Below, piece after piece: positions 16,481-25,638 of a stretch of 64,000 bases of DNA. The position numbers and the translations under genes were made by a program. How positions within the stretch are numbered: position 1 is the first letter of the stretch; each line of letters starts with the position of its first letter. This DNA is from Micromonospora echinaurantiaca (GTDB lineage Bacteria; Actinomycetota; Actinomycetes; Mycobacteriales; Micromonosporaceae), in contig NZ_LT607750.1 of assembly GCF_900090235.1 (NCBI RefSeq), positions 1,748,501 to 1,812,500 of the forward strand. Reading direction: 5' to 3'. The notes below the pieces were generated by a model, which saw only the letters and a list, made by a program, of their open reading frames with translations, did not search any database and was not told the DNA's origin.

Positions 16481-17341
16481 TCAGGCGTTCTGCCCGATGT
16501 CCGTGGTGGTGGCGAGCTGGCGGGCGGCCTCGATGTCGCCGGTCAGGTGCTCGACGGCGGTGCTGGCCAGGGTGTAGGAGTCGGAGCCGAGGAGCTGGTG
16601 CAGCGGCGCGGTGCCGTCCCGGGCGATGGTGATGATCGCGGCGGCCGCCTTGGCGGGGTCACCGAGCTGGGTTCCGGGCATGGCCAGGTGGGCGTCGGTC
16701 ATCTCGCGGATGGCGTCGTAGCCGTCGGCGACCCGGGCCGGCAGGCGCAGGTTGTGGGTGCGCAGGAAGTCCGTACGCAGGTATCCGGGCTCGACCAGGT
16801 TGACGCGGACCCCGAAGTCGGCGACCTCGGCGGCCAACGATCCGGTGAGACCTTCCAGCGCGTACTTGGCGGCGCAGTACGCGCCCCAGCCGGGGAAGGT
16901 GGTCAGGCCGAGGATCGAGGAGATGTTGATGACGTGGCCGCTGCGGCGTGCCCGCATGCCGGGCAGGACGGCGCGCAGCACGTTCCACGCCCCGAAGATC
17001 TGCACGTCGAACAGCTCCCGCGCCTCGGCGTCGGTGATCTCCTCGACGGCGCCGAGCAGGCCGTAGCCGGCGTTGTTGACCACGACGTCGATGCCGCCGA
17101 ACCGGTCACCGGCCGCCGCCACGGCGTTGGCGACCTCCTTCTCGTCGGCGAGGTTCACCCGCAGGGCCAGCAGCCGGGAGGTGTCGGCGGAACCCAGCGC
17201 CGCGATCAGCCGTTCGGTGGAGCGGGTGGTCGCCGCGACGTTGTCGCCGCGCCGCAGCAGCTGCTGGACCAGCTCCAGTCCGAGTCCGTGCGAAGCGCCG
17301 GTGACGAACCAGGTCGCGGGTCCGGTGGTGGGATACGGCAT
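16481..17341 (-). CDS. Short-chain dehydrogenase/reductase (SDR), classical type
   Basis: NAD(P)-dependent oxidoreductase of unknown substrate, 286 residues. The cofactor motif is TGASHGLG (TGxxxGxG), followed by DVVVNNAGYG, the NNAG structural motif. The catalytic residues are Ser in INISSILG and the YCAAK Tyr/Lys pair. The start ATG at 17341 has AAGGAG 8 bases upstream. The gene is divergent from an XRE-family regulator with 176 bp between start codons, a common arrangement in which the regulator controls the SDR. The fold and cofactor site are secure; the reaction is not. Confidence 0.92.
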   Translation of the reverse strand: MPYPTTGPATWFVTGASHGLGLELVQQLLRRGDNVAATTRSTERLIAALGSADTSRLLALRVNLADEKEVANAVAAAGDRFGGIDVVVNNAGYGLLGAVEEITDAEARELFDVQIFGAWNVLRAVLPGMRARRSGHVINISSILGLTTFPGWGAYCAAKYALEGLTGSLAAEVADFGVRVNLVEPGYLRTDFLRTHNLRLPARVADGYDAIREMTDAHLAMPGTQLGDPAKAAAAIITIARDGTAPLHQLLGSDSYTLASTAVEHLTGDIEAARQLATTTDIGQNA

Positions 17342-17517
17342 GGGGATGTCTCCTTGACGGATACCGGTCGGTGCGTCCCCCGGGCCGGGGAACGGATCCC
17401 ATGCTGCGGCGGTGCGCCCGGCCCCGGACACCGTCAACCGCGCCCAGCCCTGCCTGGGAACGGCATGCCCACCCAACCGCTGAGCACCACCGCGCCAGCA
17501 GGGCAATCATTGACGAC

Positions 17518-18444
17518 ATGGCAGGACGCACGGATCTGGGTGACTTCCTCAGGAAGTGCCGGGCGGACACGACGCCGGAAGCCGCGGGCATTCCCGGCTA
17601 CACCGGTCAGGGCGGCCGGCGGGTGCGCGGCCTGCGCCGGGAGGAGGTGGCCCAGCTCGCCGGGGTGAGCGTCGACTACTACACCCGGCTGGAGCAGGGC
17701 CGGCACACCAGCCCGTCGGAAGCGGTCCTCGACGCACTGGGGCGGGTCTTCCGGCTCGACGCGGCCGCCCGCGCCCACCTCGCCGACCTGGCCCGGCCAC
17801 CCCGGCGCCGCGCCGAGCAGGCGCCGGCGCAGCGGGTCCGACCGGCCATGCACCAGATGATCGCCTCGCTGGTCGACCACCCGGCCTTCATCGTCGGCCG
17901 CCGCACGGACGTCCTCGCGTCGAACACGCTGGCGCGTGCCCTGCTCACCGACTGGACCCGGCTGCCACCCGGGCACCGCAACTACATCCGGTGGATCTTC
18001 CTCGACCCGGCCGCCCGCGAGGCCTTCCTCGACTGGCCGACGGTGGCGGCCGAGGCGGTCGGCACCCTGCGGCTCTACGCCGGGCGGTTCCCCGACGACC
18101 CCCGGCTCACCGAACTGGTCGGGGAGCTGACCATCAGGAGCCCGGAGTTCCGCAGCTGGTGGAACGGGCACCAGGTGCACGAGCGTACGCACGGCGCCAA
18201 GCGGATGACGCACCCCGCCGTGGGACCGATCACCATCCGGTACGAGGCACTGGCGCTGCCCGGCGACGAGGAACAGACGCTGTTCATCTACACCACCGAC
18301 CCGGGCAGCCCGTCGCACGACAACCTGCGCCTGCTCGCCCTCTGGGCGAACCAGCAACAGGCGAGCCCCGCCACGGCCGGCGGCACCCCGGCCCCTGAGC
18401 CGCCGGCCCGCGCTGATACCGGCCCCGTCGCCGACTCGGCCTGA
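17518..18444 (+). CDS. XRE-family HTH regulator with MmyB-like ligand-binding domain
   Basis: Predicted transcription factor of 308 residues. The helix-turn-helix at about residues 36-70 reads GLRREEVAQLAGVSVDYYTRLEQGR, the signature of the large actinobacterial family with a C-terminal MmyB-like LBD. The LBD is visible as WIFLDPAAREAFLDWPTVAAEAVGTLRLYAGRFPDDPRLTELVGEL and the FRSWWNGHQVHERTHGAK block. The start ATG at 17518 gives the family-typical MAGRTDLGDFLRKCR; an upstream in-frame ATG at 17371 would add non-conserved sequence. It is probably the regulator of the divergent SDR gene. Confidence 0.9.
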   Translation: MAGRTDLGDFLRKCRADTTPEAAGIPGYTGQGGRRVRGLRREEVAQLAGVSVDYYTRLEQGRHTSPSEAVLDALGRVFRLDAAARAHLADLARPPRRRAEQAPAQRVRPAMHQMIASLVDHPAFIVGRRTDVLASNTLARALLTDWTRLPPGHRNYIRWIFLDPAAREAFLDWPTVAAEAVGTLRLYAGRFPDDPRLTELVGELTIRSPEFRSWWNGHQVHERTHGAKRMTHPAVGPITIRYEALALPGDEEQTLFIYTTDPGSPSHDNLRLLALWANQQQASPATAGGTPAPEPPARADTGPVADSA

Positions 18445-18540
18445 CCGGTCGGCAGCACGCTCGGCCACCCGCCCTGAACCCGTCGCGTGGCGCGGCCAGG
18501 CGCGGCCGGGGCGGGGCGGCGGAGTGCTCGGGTCGATCTT

Positions 18541-18546
18541 TATGAT
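18541..18546 (+). promoter_or_regulatory. Candidate -10 element giving a leaderless transcript
   Basis: TATGAT lies exactly 7 bases from the ATG at 18553, so transcription starting at the usual spacing would begin at the A of the start codon. No Shine-Dalgarno precedes this ATG. The -35 region is not recognisable. Confidence 0.4.
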
Positions 18547-18552
18547 CGCCGG

Positions 18553-19536
18553 ATGTTCGGACTCTTCCGCAGGCCGCCCACTCCCGACACCGACTACGGG
18601 CAGGCCGATCTGGAGTTGCGTACCGCGCGGGACCGGGCGCTCGCCGGTGACTGGACGGCGGCCCGGGACCTGATCGTGGCCACCGGCCGGGACTGGGAGC
18701 TGCGCGGCCGTCGGCTCTCGGTGCTGGGTGGCGCTGCCGGGGAGGCCCCGCACTGGCTGGACGCGTGGGAGGCCGCCGTGCCGGACGACCCGACGGTGGC
18801 GATCCTGCGCGCCGACGCGCTGATGGACCAGGCCGGCGAGGCCCGCGGCGCCGCGTCGGCACGCCACACCACCCACGAGCAGTTCCGGGAGTTCGAACGG
18901 CTCTCCGCCCTCGCCGGCCAGGCCAGCCAGCGCGCGGTGCAGCTCAACCCCGACGACCCCTACCCGTGGGTGACCCGGATGGCCTCCACGCTCGCCAACG
19001 GACACCGGCAACGCGACGAGTTCCGCGCGGCGATGGACGAGGCGGTCAAGCGCGACCCGGACAACTTCGAGGCCCATCTGATGGCGGTGACCTTCTTCTG
19101 CGAGAAGTGGTACGGCTCGCACGAGCAGATGTTCGCCGCGGCCCGCGAGCCCGCCGCCGACGCGCCCGTCGGCTCGTCGGTGGCGATGTTGCCGCTGCTC
19201 GCCCACTTCGAGTACGCGCTGCGCGAGTACGGCTTCGACACGCGGGCGTCGTCGCTGAGCGCGAAGGCGAGCTACTTCCGCAGGCCGGAGGTGATCCGGG
19301 AGATCGAGGCGTGCGCCGCCAAGTGGCGCGGCGCCGGCGATCCTCGGCTGATCGGTCGCGGCGTCACGCTCCGGCACTGGCTGGCGCTGGCCAACTACCT
19401 GGCCGAGCGCGACCGGAAGGGCACCCGGGCCCTGCTCGCGCAGATCGGGCCCTACCTCGGCAGCACCGCCGTGTACGGCTACTTCTGGGTGCGGCAGACC
19501 GAGGGCTTCCAGACCGTCTGGAAGTGGGCCGGCTGA
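18553..19536 (+). CDS. Uncharacterised protein with TPR-like helical repeats
   Basis: Cytoplasmic protein of 327 residues, without signal peptide or membrane segment. Sequence such as RTARDRALAGDWTAARDLIVATG, SQRAVQLNPDDPYPWVTRMA and DEAVKRDPDNFEAHLMAVTFF has the helix-pair pattern of tetratricopeptide-like repeats, including the LNPDDPYPW and RDPDNFEAH turns. I do not recognise a catalytic motif. It is probably a scaffold or binding protein; similar stand-alone proteins are common in actinobacteria. It may be leaderless (see the -10 element). It converges with the response-regulator gene. Confidence 0.85.
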   Translation: MFGLFRRPPTPDTDYGQADLELRTARDRALAGDWTAARDLIVATGRDWELRGRRLSVLGGAAGEAPHWLDAWEAAVPDDPTVAILRADALMDQAGEARGAASARHTTHEQFREFERLSALAGQASQRAVQLNPDDPYPWVTRMASTLANGHRQRDEFRAAMDEAVKRDPDNFEAHLMAVTFFCEKWYGSHEQMFAAAREPAADAPVGSSVAMLPLLAHFEYALREYGFDTRASSLSAKASYFRRPEVIREIEACAAKWRGAGDPRLIGRGVTLRHWLALANYLAERDRKGTRALLAQIGPYLGSTAVYGYFWVRQTEGFQTVWKWAG

Positions 19537-19573
19537 ACGAGGCCGGTCCGGCCCGCTTCACCTCGTCGAACCT

Positions 19574-20188
19574 TCAGAGCCAGCCCTGGTCGCGGGCCCG
19601 GCGGTACGCCTCGGCGCGGTTGCGGGTGTCCGTCTTGCCGATGGCCGCCGACAGGTAGTTGCGGACCGTGCTCGGCGACAGGTGCAGCCGGGCGGCCACG
19701 TCGGCGATGGTCGCGCCGTCGGCGGAGGCGGTGAGCACCTGCCGCTCCCGCTCGGACAGCGGGTTCGGGCTGGCGCCGAGCGTTCGCGCCGCGAGCTGCG
19801 GGTCGACGACGATCTCGCCGGCGAGCACCCGGCGGATGGCCGCCGCCAGGTCCTCGACCGGGTCGTCCTTGACGAGGAACGCCCGGGCACCGGCCTGGAG
19901 CGCGCGCCTGAGGTAGCCCGGCCGGCCGAACGTCGTCACGATGACGACCGCGCACGACGGCACGGCCCGTACGACGTCGCCGATGACGTCCAGACCACTG
20001 CGCCCGGGCAGCTCGATGTCGAGCAGGCACACGTCGGGGCGTACCTGCTCGACCGCCGCCACCACCTCGTCGCCGCGCGCCACCTGGGCCACGACCGTCA
20101 GGTCGTCCTCGAGGTCGAGCAGGGTGGCCAGCGCCGAGCGCATCATGCCCTGGTCCTCGGCGATGAGCAGGCGTGTCGTCCGATCCAT
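19574..20188 (-). CDS. NarL/LuxR-family response regulator (DesR-like)
   Basis: Two-component transcription factor of 204 residues. The receiver domain occupies residues 5-120, with the acidic pair ED at 11-12, the phosphoacceptor Asp57 in VCLLDIELPG, a Thr in IVTTFG and Lys in FLVKDD. The LuxR-type HTH spans about residues 138-198: LSERERQVLTASADGATIADVAARLHLSPSTVRNYLSAAIGK. The gene lies 10 bases downstream of the histidine kinase gene, forming a cognate pair. Related DesK/DesR systems sense membrane fluidity; the signal here is unknown. Confidence 0.94.
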   Translation of the reverse strand: MDRTTRLLIAEDQGMMRSALATLLDLEDDLTVVAQVARGDEVVAAVEQVRPDVCLLDIELPGRSGLDVIGDVVRAVPSCAVVIVTTFGRPGYLRRALQAGARAFLVKDDPVEDLAAAIRRVLAGEIVVDPQLAARTLGASPNPLSERERQVLTASADGATIADVAARLHLSPSTVRNYLSAAIGKTDTRNRAEAYRRARDQGWL

Positions 20189-20198
20189 CGACGCCGCC

Positions 20199-21317
20199 CT
20201 ACCGCGAGCCCACGGGTACGGACGCGGCCAGGCGGAAACCCGACGGCGTCCGGGACGCGATCAGCTCGCCGCCGAGGTCCTCCACCCGTTCCCGCAGGCC
20301 GTGCAGGCCGCTGCCCTCCTCGCCGGCCGGGCCTTCCCGGCCGTCGTCGACGATCTCCACGGTCACCGTCGACCCGTCCGAGGTCACGGCGATCCGGCAG
20401 GTGCGGGCGCGGGCGTGCCGCAGCACGTTCGTCGTTCCCTCCCGGACCACCCAACCGAGCAGGGAGTCCACGTCGGCGTCGAGGGGGACCGCCGGTGGGG
20501 TGAGGTCGAGCCGGACGTTGCCGGCGGCCAGTGCCGTACGCGCACCGGCCAACTCGTCGTCCAGTCGCACGCTGCGGTAGCCGGTCACCGCCTGGCGGAC
20601 CTCGGTCAGCGCCCGGCGACCGGTGGTCTCGATGTCGCGCGCGTGCTCGGCCGCGGCGGCCGGGTCGCGCTCGGCGAGCCGCCGTACCGCCTGCGCGCTC
20701 ACCACCATCACCGACAGCGTGTGCCCGAGCAGGTCGTGCAGGTCGCGCGAGAAGCGCAGCCGTTCCTCGTCGACGGCGGCCCGGGCCAGGCGTTCGCGGG
20801 TGCGGCGCAGCTCGGCGGCGAGGTCGAGGAGGTGGTAGACCAGGAACGTGCCGACGCCGCCGAAGAAGGTCGCGAAACCCAACGACAGCGCGGTGTCGAC
20901 CGAGCCGGTCTCCATGCCGGCGGCCAGCGCTCCGCTGAGCGTCAGCGACGCGATGGTGCCCAACGCCCAGCGGGGCCGGACCGCCACCGCCACCGCGATG
21001 GCGAGCAGGGGGAACACGAACTGCCGGTCGGTGCGCCAGAGCACCAGGTACGCGGTGACGAGCAGGACGAGCACGGCCGCCACCACCTCGGCCCGCCACC
21101 TCGGCGTCCGCGACCGGAACGGCAACCACACGGCGTACGCGTAGCCGACGCCGACGACGACCACGTGGCCCGCCCGCGGCAGCCGACCGTCCGCCACGGC
21201 GGCCACCAGGGGAGCGGTGAGCAGCAGCGGCGCCCAGACCAGGGCGAACCACGGGCCGGGGTGGCGGGCGAACCACGCCACCGCCGGCTGCGGCTCGGTG
21301 CAGTAGGTGTCGCGCAT
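20199..21317 (-). CDS. Sensor histidine kinase (HisKA_3 / DesK-like)
   Basis: Membrane sensor kinase of 372 residues from the ATG at 21317, with GACGGAG just ahead. The N-terminal half has about six hydrophobic helices and no extracytoplasmic domain, which suits sensing within the membrane. The phosphoacceptor is His in RFSRDLHDLLGHTLSVM (about residue 195). The ATPase shows the N-box REGTTNVLRHA, the G1 box EIVDDGREG and GSGLHGLRERV. It partners the response regulator immediately downstream. A small four-helix membrane protein gene sits 14 bases upstream and probably belongs to the same operon. Confidence 0.93.
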   Translation of the reverse strand: MRDTYCTEPQPAVAWFARHPGPWFALVWAPLLLTAPLVAAVADGRLPRAGHVVVVGVGYAYAVWLPFRSRTPRWRAEVVAAVLVLLVTAYLVLWRTDRQFVFPLLAIAVAVAVRPRWALGTIASLTLSGALAAGMETGSVDTALSLGFATFFGGVGTFLVYHLLDLAAELRRTRERLARAAVDEERLRFSRDLHDLLGHTLSVMVVSAQAVRRLAERDPAAAAEHARDIETTGRRALTEVRQAVTGYRSVRLDDELAGARTALAAGNVRLDLTPPAVPLDADVDSLLGWVVREGTTNVLRHARARTCRIAVTSDGSTVTVEIVDDGREGPAGEEGSGLHGLRERVEDLGGELIASRTPSGFRLAASVPVGSR

Positions 21318-21331
21318 CTCCGTCGGTCCGT

Positions 21332-21775
21332 TCAGCCGGCCGCGGTCGGTGCCGCGCTCCGGTCCTCCGCCCCGGGCGCGAGCCGGAGGATCAGCGTCGC
21401 TCCGACGGCCAGGTGCATGGCGATCAGGCTGGCGAGCACGCCCCCGGTCGCCCCCGACGACGGTGGCCCGAGCAGGGACAGCGCGAGCACTGTCCACGCC
21501 GTGATCCGCCACACCCGTCGCCCCCGGTGCTGCCGCCAGCTCTCCAGGAACGCTAGCAGCGCCCATCCGGCGGCACCGGCCACCAGGGCGGCGACGACGA
21601 TGGACGCCGGGCCGACGGTCCGGGTCGTCGGCGGCGAACCGACGGCCAGGTCGAGGCCGGCGAGCGGGTCGCACACCACCCAGACGGCGAGGCCGGCGAC
21701 CACGGCGAGCCCGAGCGTCGCCGCCCGACGACCCCGCCGGACGGAGGGCTGCGGGCGGGCGATGGTTCCTGTCAT
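21332..21775 (-). CDS. Small four-helix membrane protein (DUF6069-like)
   Basis: Integral membrane protein of 147 residues with four predicted helices: LGLAVVAGLAVWVVC, GPASIVVAALVAGAAGWALL, ITAWTVLALSLLG and VLASLIAMHLAVGATLIL. The layout, with a positively charged N-terminus and an AxHLxVG motif in the last helix, matches the actinobacterial DUF6069 group; this assignment is from memory of the pattern. The ATG at 21775 has a GGAAGGAAA Shine-Dalgarno. It lies 14 bases upstream of the sensor kinase gene, so it may modulate that kinase or be one of its targets. Confidence 0.8.
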   Translation of the reverse strand: MTGTIARPQPSVRRGRRAATLGLAVVAGLAVWVVCDPLAGLDLAVGSPPTTRTVGPASIVVAALVAGAAGWALLAFLESWRQHRGRRVWRITAWTVLALSLLGPPSSGATGGVLASLIAMHLAVGATLILRLAPGAEDRSAAPTAAG

Positions 21776-21930
21776 GGGATTTCCTTCCGGTGTCGTCCTG
21801 CAACGCGCTCGACGCTACGGAGGCCGACCCGTCCGCCGGCAGGCCGTGGAATCCCGTCTCCGGCAGGACGAATGTCCTACGGCGCGAGGTGGGGAGGTAT
21901 GTGCCGGCGTGCCCCGGGTAACCGGCCGGC

Positions 21931-22482
21931 ATGGCGCGGTACACCAAGCCCGAACTCAGAGAGCAGATCAAGGAAGACATCCAGGCCTCCGACAAGGGCG
22001 GCCGGCCGGGGCAGTGGTCGGCACGCAAGTCCCAGCTGCTCACCAAGGAGTACCAGCGGCGCGGCGGGGGCTATCTCGGCCCGAAGGACGAGCGGCAGAA
22101 GTCCCTGCAGCGGTGGGGCAACGAGAAGTGGCAGACCAAGGAGGGCGACACCCGGGCGCGCCGGGACGGCGAGACGGGTCGTTACCTGCCCAAGCGGGCC
22201 TGGGAGCAGCTCTCCGGCGAGCAGAAGCGGGCGACCGACGCCAAGAAGCGCAAGGAGTCCAAGGCGGGCAGGCAGTACGTCTCGAACACCGGGCCGGCCA
22301 AACGGGCACGGCGGAACGCCACGGCGGCTGGGCGGCTGTCGGAGCTGCCGGTCGCCGAGGCGACCAAGCTCGTCCGCCACCTCGACACGGGCCAGCTCAA
22401 GGACGAGCTGCGACGCGAGCGCGACGGCAAGGCCCGCAAGACACTCCTGCAGCGGCTACAGGCCGAACTCGGGCGGCGCTGA
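21931..22482 (+). CDS. Basic protein of the DUF5872 type
   Basis: Strongly basic soluble protein of 183 residues, opening MARYTKPELREQIKEDIQ. The block with ASDKGGRPGQWSARKSQLL, GGGYLGPKDE, SLQRWGNEKWQTKEGD and RYLPKRAWEQLS is, as I recall, conserved in DUF5872 proteins found in bacteria, phages and large DNA viruses. No catalytic role is known to me. The C-terminal third is a Lys/Arg-rich helix (AEATKLVRHLDTGQLKDELRRERDGKARK). The high Lys/Arg content suggests nucleic-acid contact. It stands alone; its neighbours do not suggest a pathway. Confidence 0.8.
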   Translation: MARYTKPELREQIKEDIQASDKGGRPGQWSARKSQLLTKEYQRRGGGYLGPKDERQKSLQRWGNEKWQTKEGDTRARRDGETGRYLPKRAWEQLSGEQKRATDAKKRKESKAGRQYVSNTGPAKRARRNATAAGRLSELPVAEATKLVRHLDTGQLKDELRRERDGKARKTLLQRLQAELGRR

Positions 22483-22633
22483 CCCCGCGTACCGCCAAGG
22501 GCTGCTTGTCGGCGGGAGCGCCGGCGAGTACGCGCGCTGGTCGACGATCGGGACGGCACCGTCCGTTGGACGGACGTTCCGGGTGAACAGCGGCTCACCG
22601 GCTTCCAGTGGCCATGATCTTGCTGATACCTTG

Positions 22634-22650
22634 TTGCAAGTCATAGGCAA
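22634..22650 (+). promoter_or_regulatory. Candidate Nur (nickel-uptake regulator) box
   Basis: TTGCAA-N5-AGGCAA lies 33 bp upstream of the FecCD-type permease start. The Streptomyces Nur consensus is tTGCaa-N5-ttGCAA, so only two lower-case (weak) positions differ. The surroundings are the most AT-rich stretch for several kb and hold further TTGC/GCAA half sites (22620, 22672), suggesting a promoter with metal-dependent repression. This is motif matching only. Confidence 0.45.
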
Positions 22651-22682
22651 GAGCCATGATTTTGCATCTGGGGGTACGGCGG

Positions 22683-23768
22683 ATGGCCACCACGCTGCGG
22701 ACCGAGCGGGAGGATGTGCTCGGCGTCGCGGCGCAGCGACGCCGGACCGCGACCTGGCTGGTCGTGCTGACGGCGGGGCTGCTCCTCACCGGGGTGGTCG
22801 CGGTCGGGTCCGGCGCGATCGGGGTCCCTCCGGTGACCGTGGCCCGGATCATCGGGCACCAGCTCGTCGGCCTGCCCGGCGAGGTGACCTGGACGCTGCC
22901 CCAGGAGGCCATCGTCTGGCAGGTCCGGCTGCCCCGGGTGCTGCTCGGCATGCTTGTCGGCGCCGGACTGGCGGTGTGCGGGGTGGCGCTGCAGGCCATG
23001 GTGCGCAACGTCCTGGCCGACCCGTACCTGCTGGGCATCAACTCCGGGGCCGCCAGCGGCGCCGCGGCGGCGATCCTGTTCGGGGCCGGCGCCGGCTTCG
23101 GGCAGTACGCCCTGTCCACCAGCGCCTTCGTCGGCGCGCTCGGGGCGTCCCTGCTGGTCTTCCTGATCGCGCGCACCGGCGGTCGGGTGACCTCGATCCG
23201 GCTGCTGCTGGCCGGCGTCGCGGTGGGCTACGCGCTGTACGCCACCACCAGCTTCCTGATCTTCGCGTCCGGGTCCGCCGAAGGTGCGCGTTCGGTCATG
23301 TTCTGGCTGCTCGGGTCCCTCGGGTTGGCCCGCTGGAACGCCCTGCTGGTGGTAGCCGCGGTCGTACTGGGCGGGGCGATCCTCTACCTGACCGTCGCCG
23401 GGCGGCGGCTCGACGTGCTGGCCATCGGTGACGAGACCGCGCAGACCCTGGGAGTCTCGCCCGCCCGGTTCCGGATGCGGCTGCTGGTGGTCGTCTCGCT
23501 CAGCATCGGCGTGCTGGTCTCCGCCGCCGGCAGCATCGGTTTCGTCGGGCTCGTCGTCCCGCACCTGGCCCGACGCATCGTCGGTTCGCCGCACGTGCGG
23601 GTGGTGCCGGTGGCGGCGCTGCTCGGCGCGATCCTGCTGGTCTGGGCCGACGTGCTCGCGCGGGTGCTGCTGGCCCCGCAGGAGATCCCGATCGGCATCA
23701 TCACCTCCCTCCTCGGGGCGCCGTTCCTGGTGCTCCTGATCCGTCGTCTACACGCCTCCGGCGCCTGA
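22683..23768 (+). CDS. FecCD-type ABC importer permease (metal-chelate or B12 class)
   Basis: Inner-membrane permease for a siderophore, other metallophore or corrinoid, 361 residues. Family landmarks are WQVRLPRVLLGMLVGAGLAVCGVALQAMVRNVLADPYLLG, the typical FecCD N-terminal block, and GSIGFVGLVVPHLARRIVGSPH near the C-terminus, which contacts the ATPase. About nine to ten hydrophobic helices are visible. The ATG at 22683 was preferred over an upstream one at 22656. It is the first gene of a permease/binding-protein/ATPase operon. Because the block next door controls cobalt and B12 uptake and the promoter carries a Nur-like box, nickel, cobalt or corrinoid are substrates to consider beside iron. 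Confidence 0.92.
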   Translation: MATTLRTEREDVLGVAAQRRRTATWLVVLTAGLLLTGVVAVGSGAIGVPPVTVARIIGHQLVGLPGEVTWTLPQEAIVWQVRLPRVLLGMLVGAGLAVCGVALQAMVRNVLADPYLLGINSGAASGAAAAILFGAGAGFGQYALSTSAFVGALGASLLVFLIARTGGRVTSIRLLLAGVAVGYALYATTSFLIFASGSAEGARSVMFWLLGSLGLARWNALLVVAAVVLGGAILYLTVAGRRLDVLAIGDETAQTLGVSPARFRMRLLVVVSLSIGVLVSAAGSIGFVGLVVPHLARRIVGSPHVRVVPVAALLGAILLVWADVLARVLLAPQEIPIGIITSLLGAPFLVLLIRRLHASGA

Positions 23769-23791
23769 GCCGACCCGGCAAGGAGAACTCC

Positions 23792-24771
23792 ATGAGGGCA
23801 ACACGCCTCGCCCGCACCGCCGCCGCCTCCGTCGTCCTGCTGCTCGCCACGGCCTGCGGCGACGGTGCCGCGCCGACGGCCGCGGAGCAGGGTTACCCGC
23901 TCACCGTCAGCAACTGCGGCGCCGAGGTCACCTTCCCGGCCGCGCCGAAGCGCGTCGTCCTGCTCAGGAGCGCCGCCGTGCCGTACCTGCACTCTCTCGG
24001 CGTGATGGACCGGGTCACCGCCCGGGCGGGGCAGTACCCGAAGGAGTACTACGACGCCGCGACGCTCGCCGAACTGGACCGGATTCCGCTGCTGACCGAC
24101 AAGACCGACACCAGCGGCCACCTGCAGATCTCCAAGGAGGTGGTGATCAGCCAGCAGCCGGATCTGGTCCTCGGCGAGGTCGACAACCTGTCCCGCGACA
24201 CCCTCGCCGCGGTGGACATCCCCCTGCTCGAAGAGCCCGCCATGTGCCCCGACGGCACCGCCGCGCCGACCTTCGACGACATCTACGCCCAGCTGCAGAC
24301 GTACGGCAAGGTGTTCGGCCGCGAAGCGGAGGCCGCCACCGCCGTCACCGCGCTCAAGGAGCGGTTGGCCAGCATCCGGGCCGAGGCCGTTCCCTCGGCC
24401 GGGCGGACCGCCGCGGTGCTCTACCCGACCGTCGGCGGCGGCACCACCTACGCCTACGGCACGGCCAGCATGGCCCATCCCCAACTGGAGGCGGCCGGCT
24501 TCCGCAACGTCTTCGGCGACGTGCAGGAGCGGGTCTTCGAGGTCACCGTGGAGGAACTGCTCGGCCGCGATCCCGACGTGCTGATCCTGCTGTACAGCGA
24601 CGGCGACCCGAAGGCGGTCGAGCAGGGGCTGACCGCGCTTCCCGGCGCGGAGAACCTCAACGCCGTCCGCACCGGCAACGTCATGACCCAGCTGTTCAAC
24701 TTCACCGAGCCGCCCACCCCGCTGTCGGTCGACGGCCTGGAGCGGATCGTGCGGCGTTTCCAGGTGAACCC

Positions 24772-24775
<4 letters not shown>
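23792..24775 (+). CDS. ABC importer substrate-binding lipoprotein (FecB/BtuF-like)
   Basis: Lipid-anchored binding protein of 327 residues. The signal ends in LLLATAC, with the lipidated Cys at residue 22. The mature part has a two-lobed periplasmic_binding_2 pattern: VTFPAAPKRVVLLRSAAVPYLHSLGVMDRV at the start of lobe 1, then QQPDLVLGEVDNLS, then in lobe 2 HPQLEAAGFRNVFGD and LLGRDPDVLILLYSDGD. Cys residues in LTVSNCGAEV and EEPAMCPDG may form a disulfide. AAGGAG precedes the ATG. The stop overlaps the ATPase GTG by 4 bases. The ligand is unknown. Confidence 0.92.
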
Positions 24776-25551
<776 letters not shown>

Positions 25552-25638
25552 CGGGCCGGTACCGCTGCGGGTTGAATGGATCAGCAGCAGCCGCCCGCGT
25601 CGCGGGATGAGCGGGAACTCGCGCGAGGAGGTGCGGCG

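Noticed and set aside
22600..22682. Iron box (IdeR/DmdR) or Zur box upstream of the FecCD importer
   Set aside because: No match to TTAGGTTAGGCTAACCTAA-type or TGAAAATNATTTTCA-type palindromes; the Nur-like pattern fits better.
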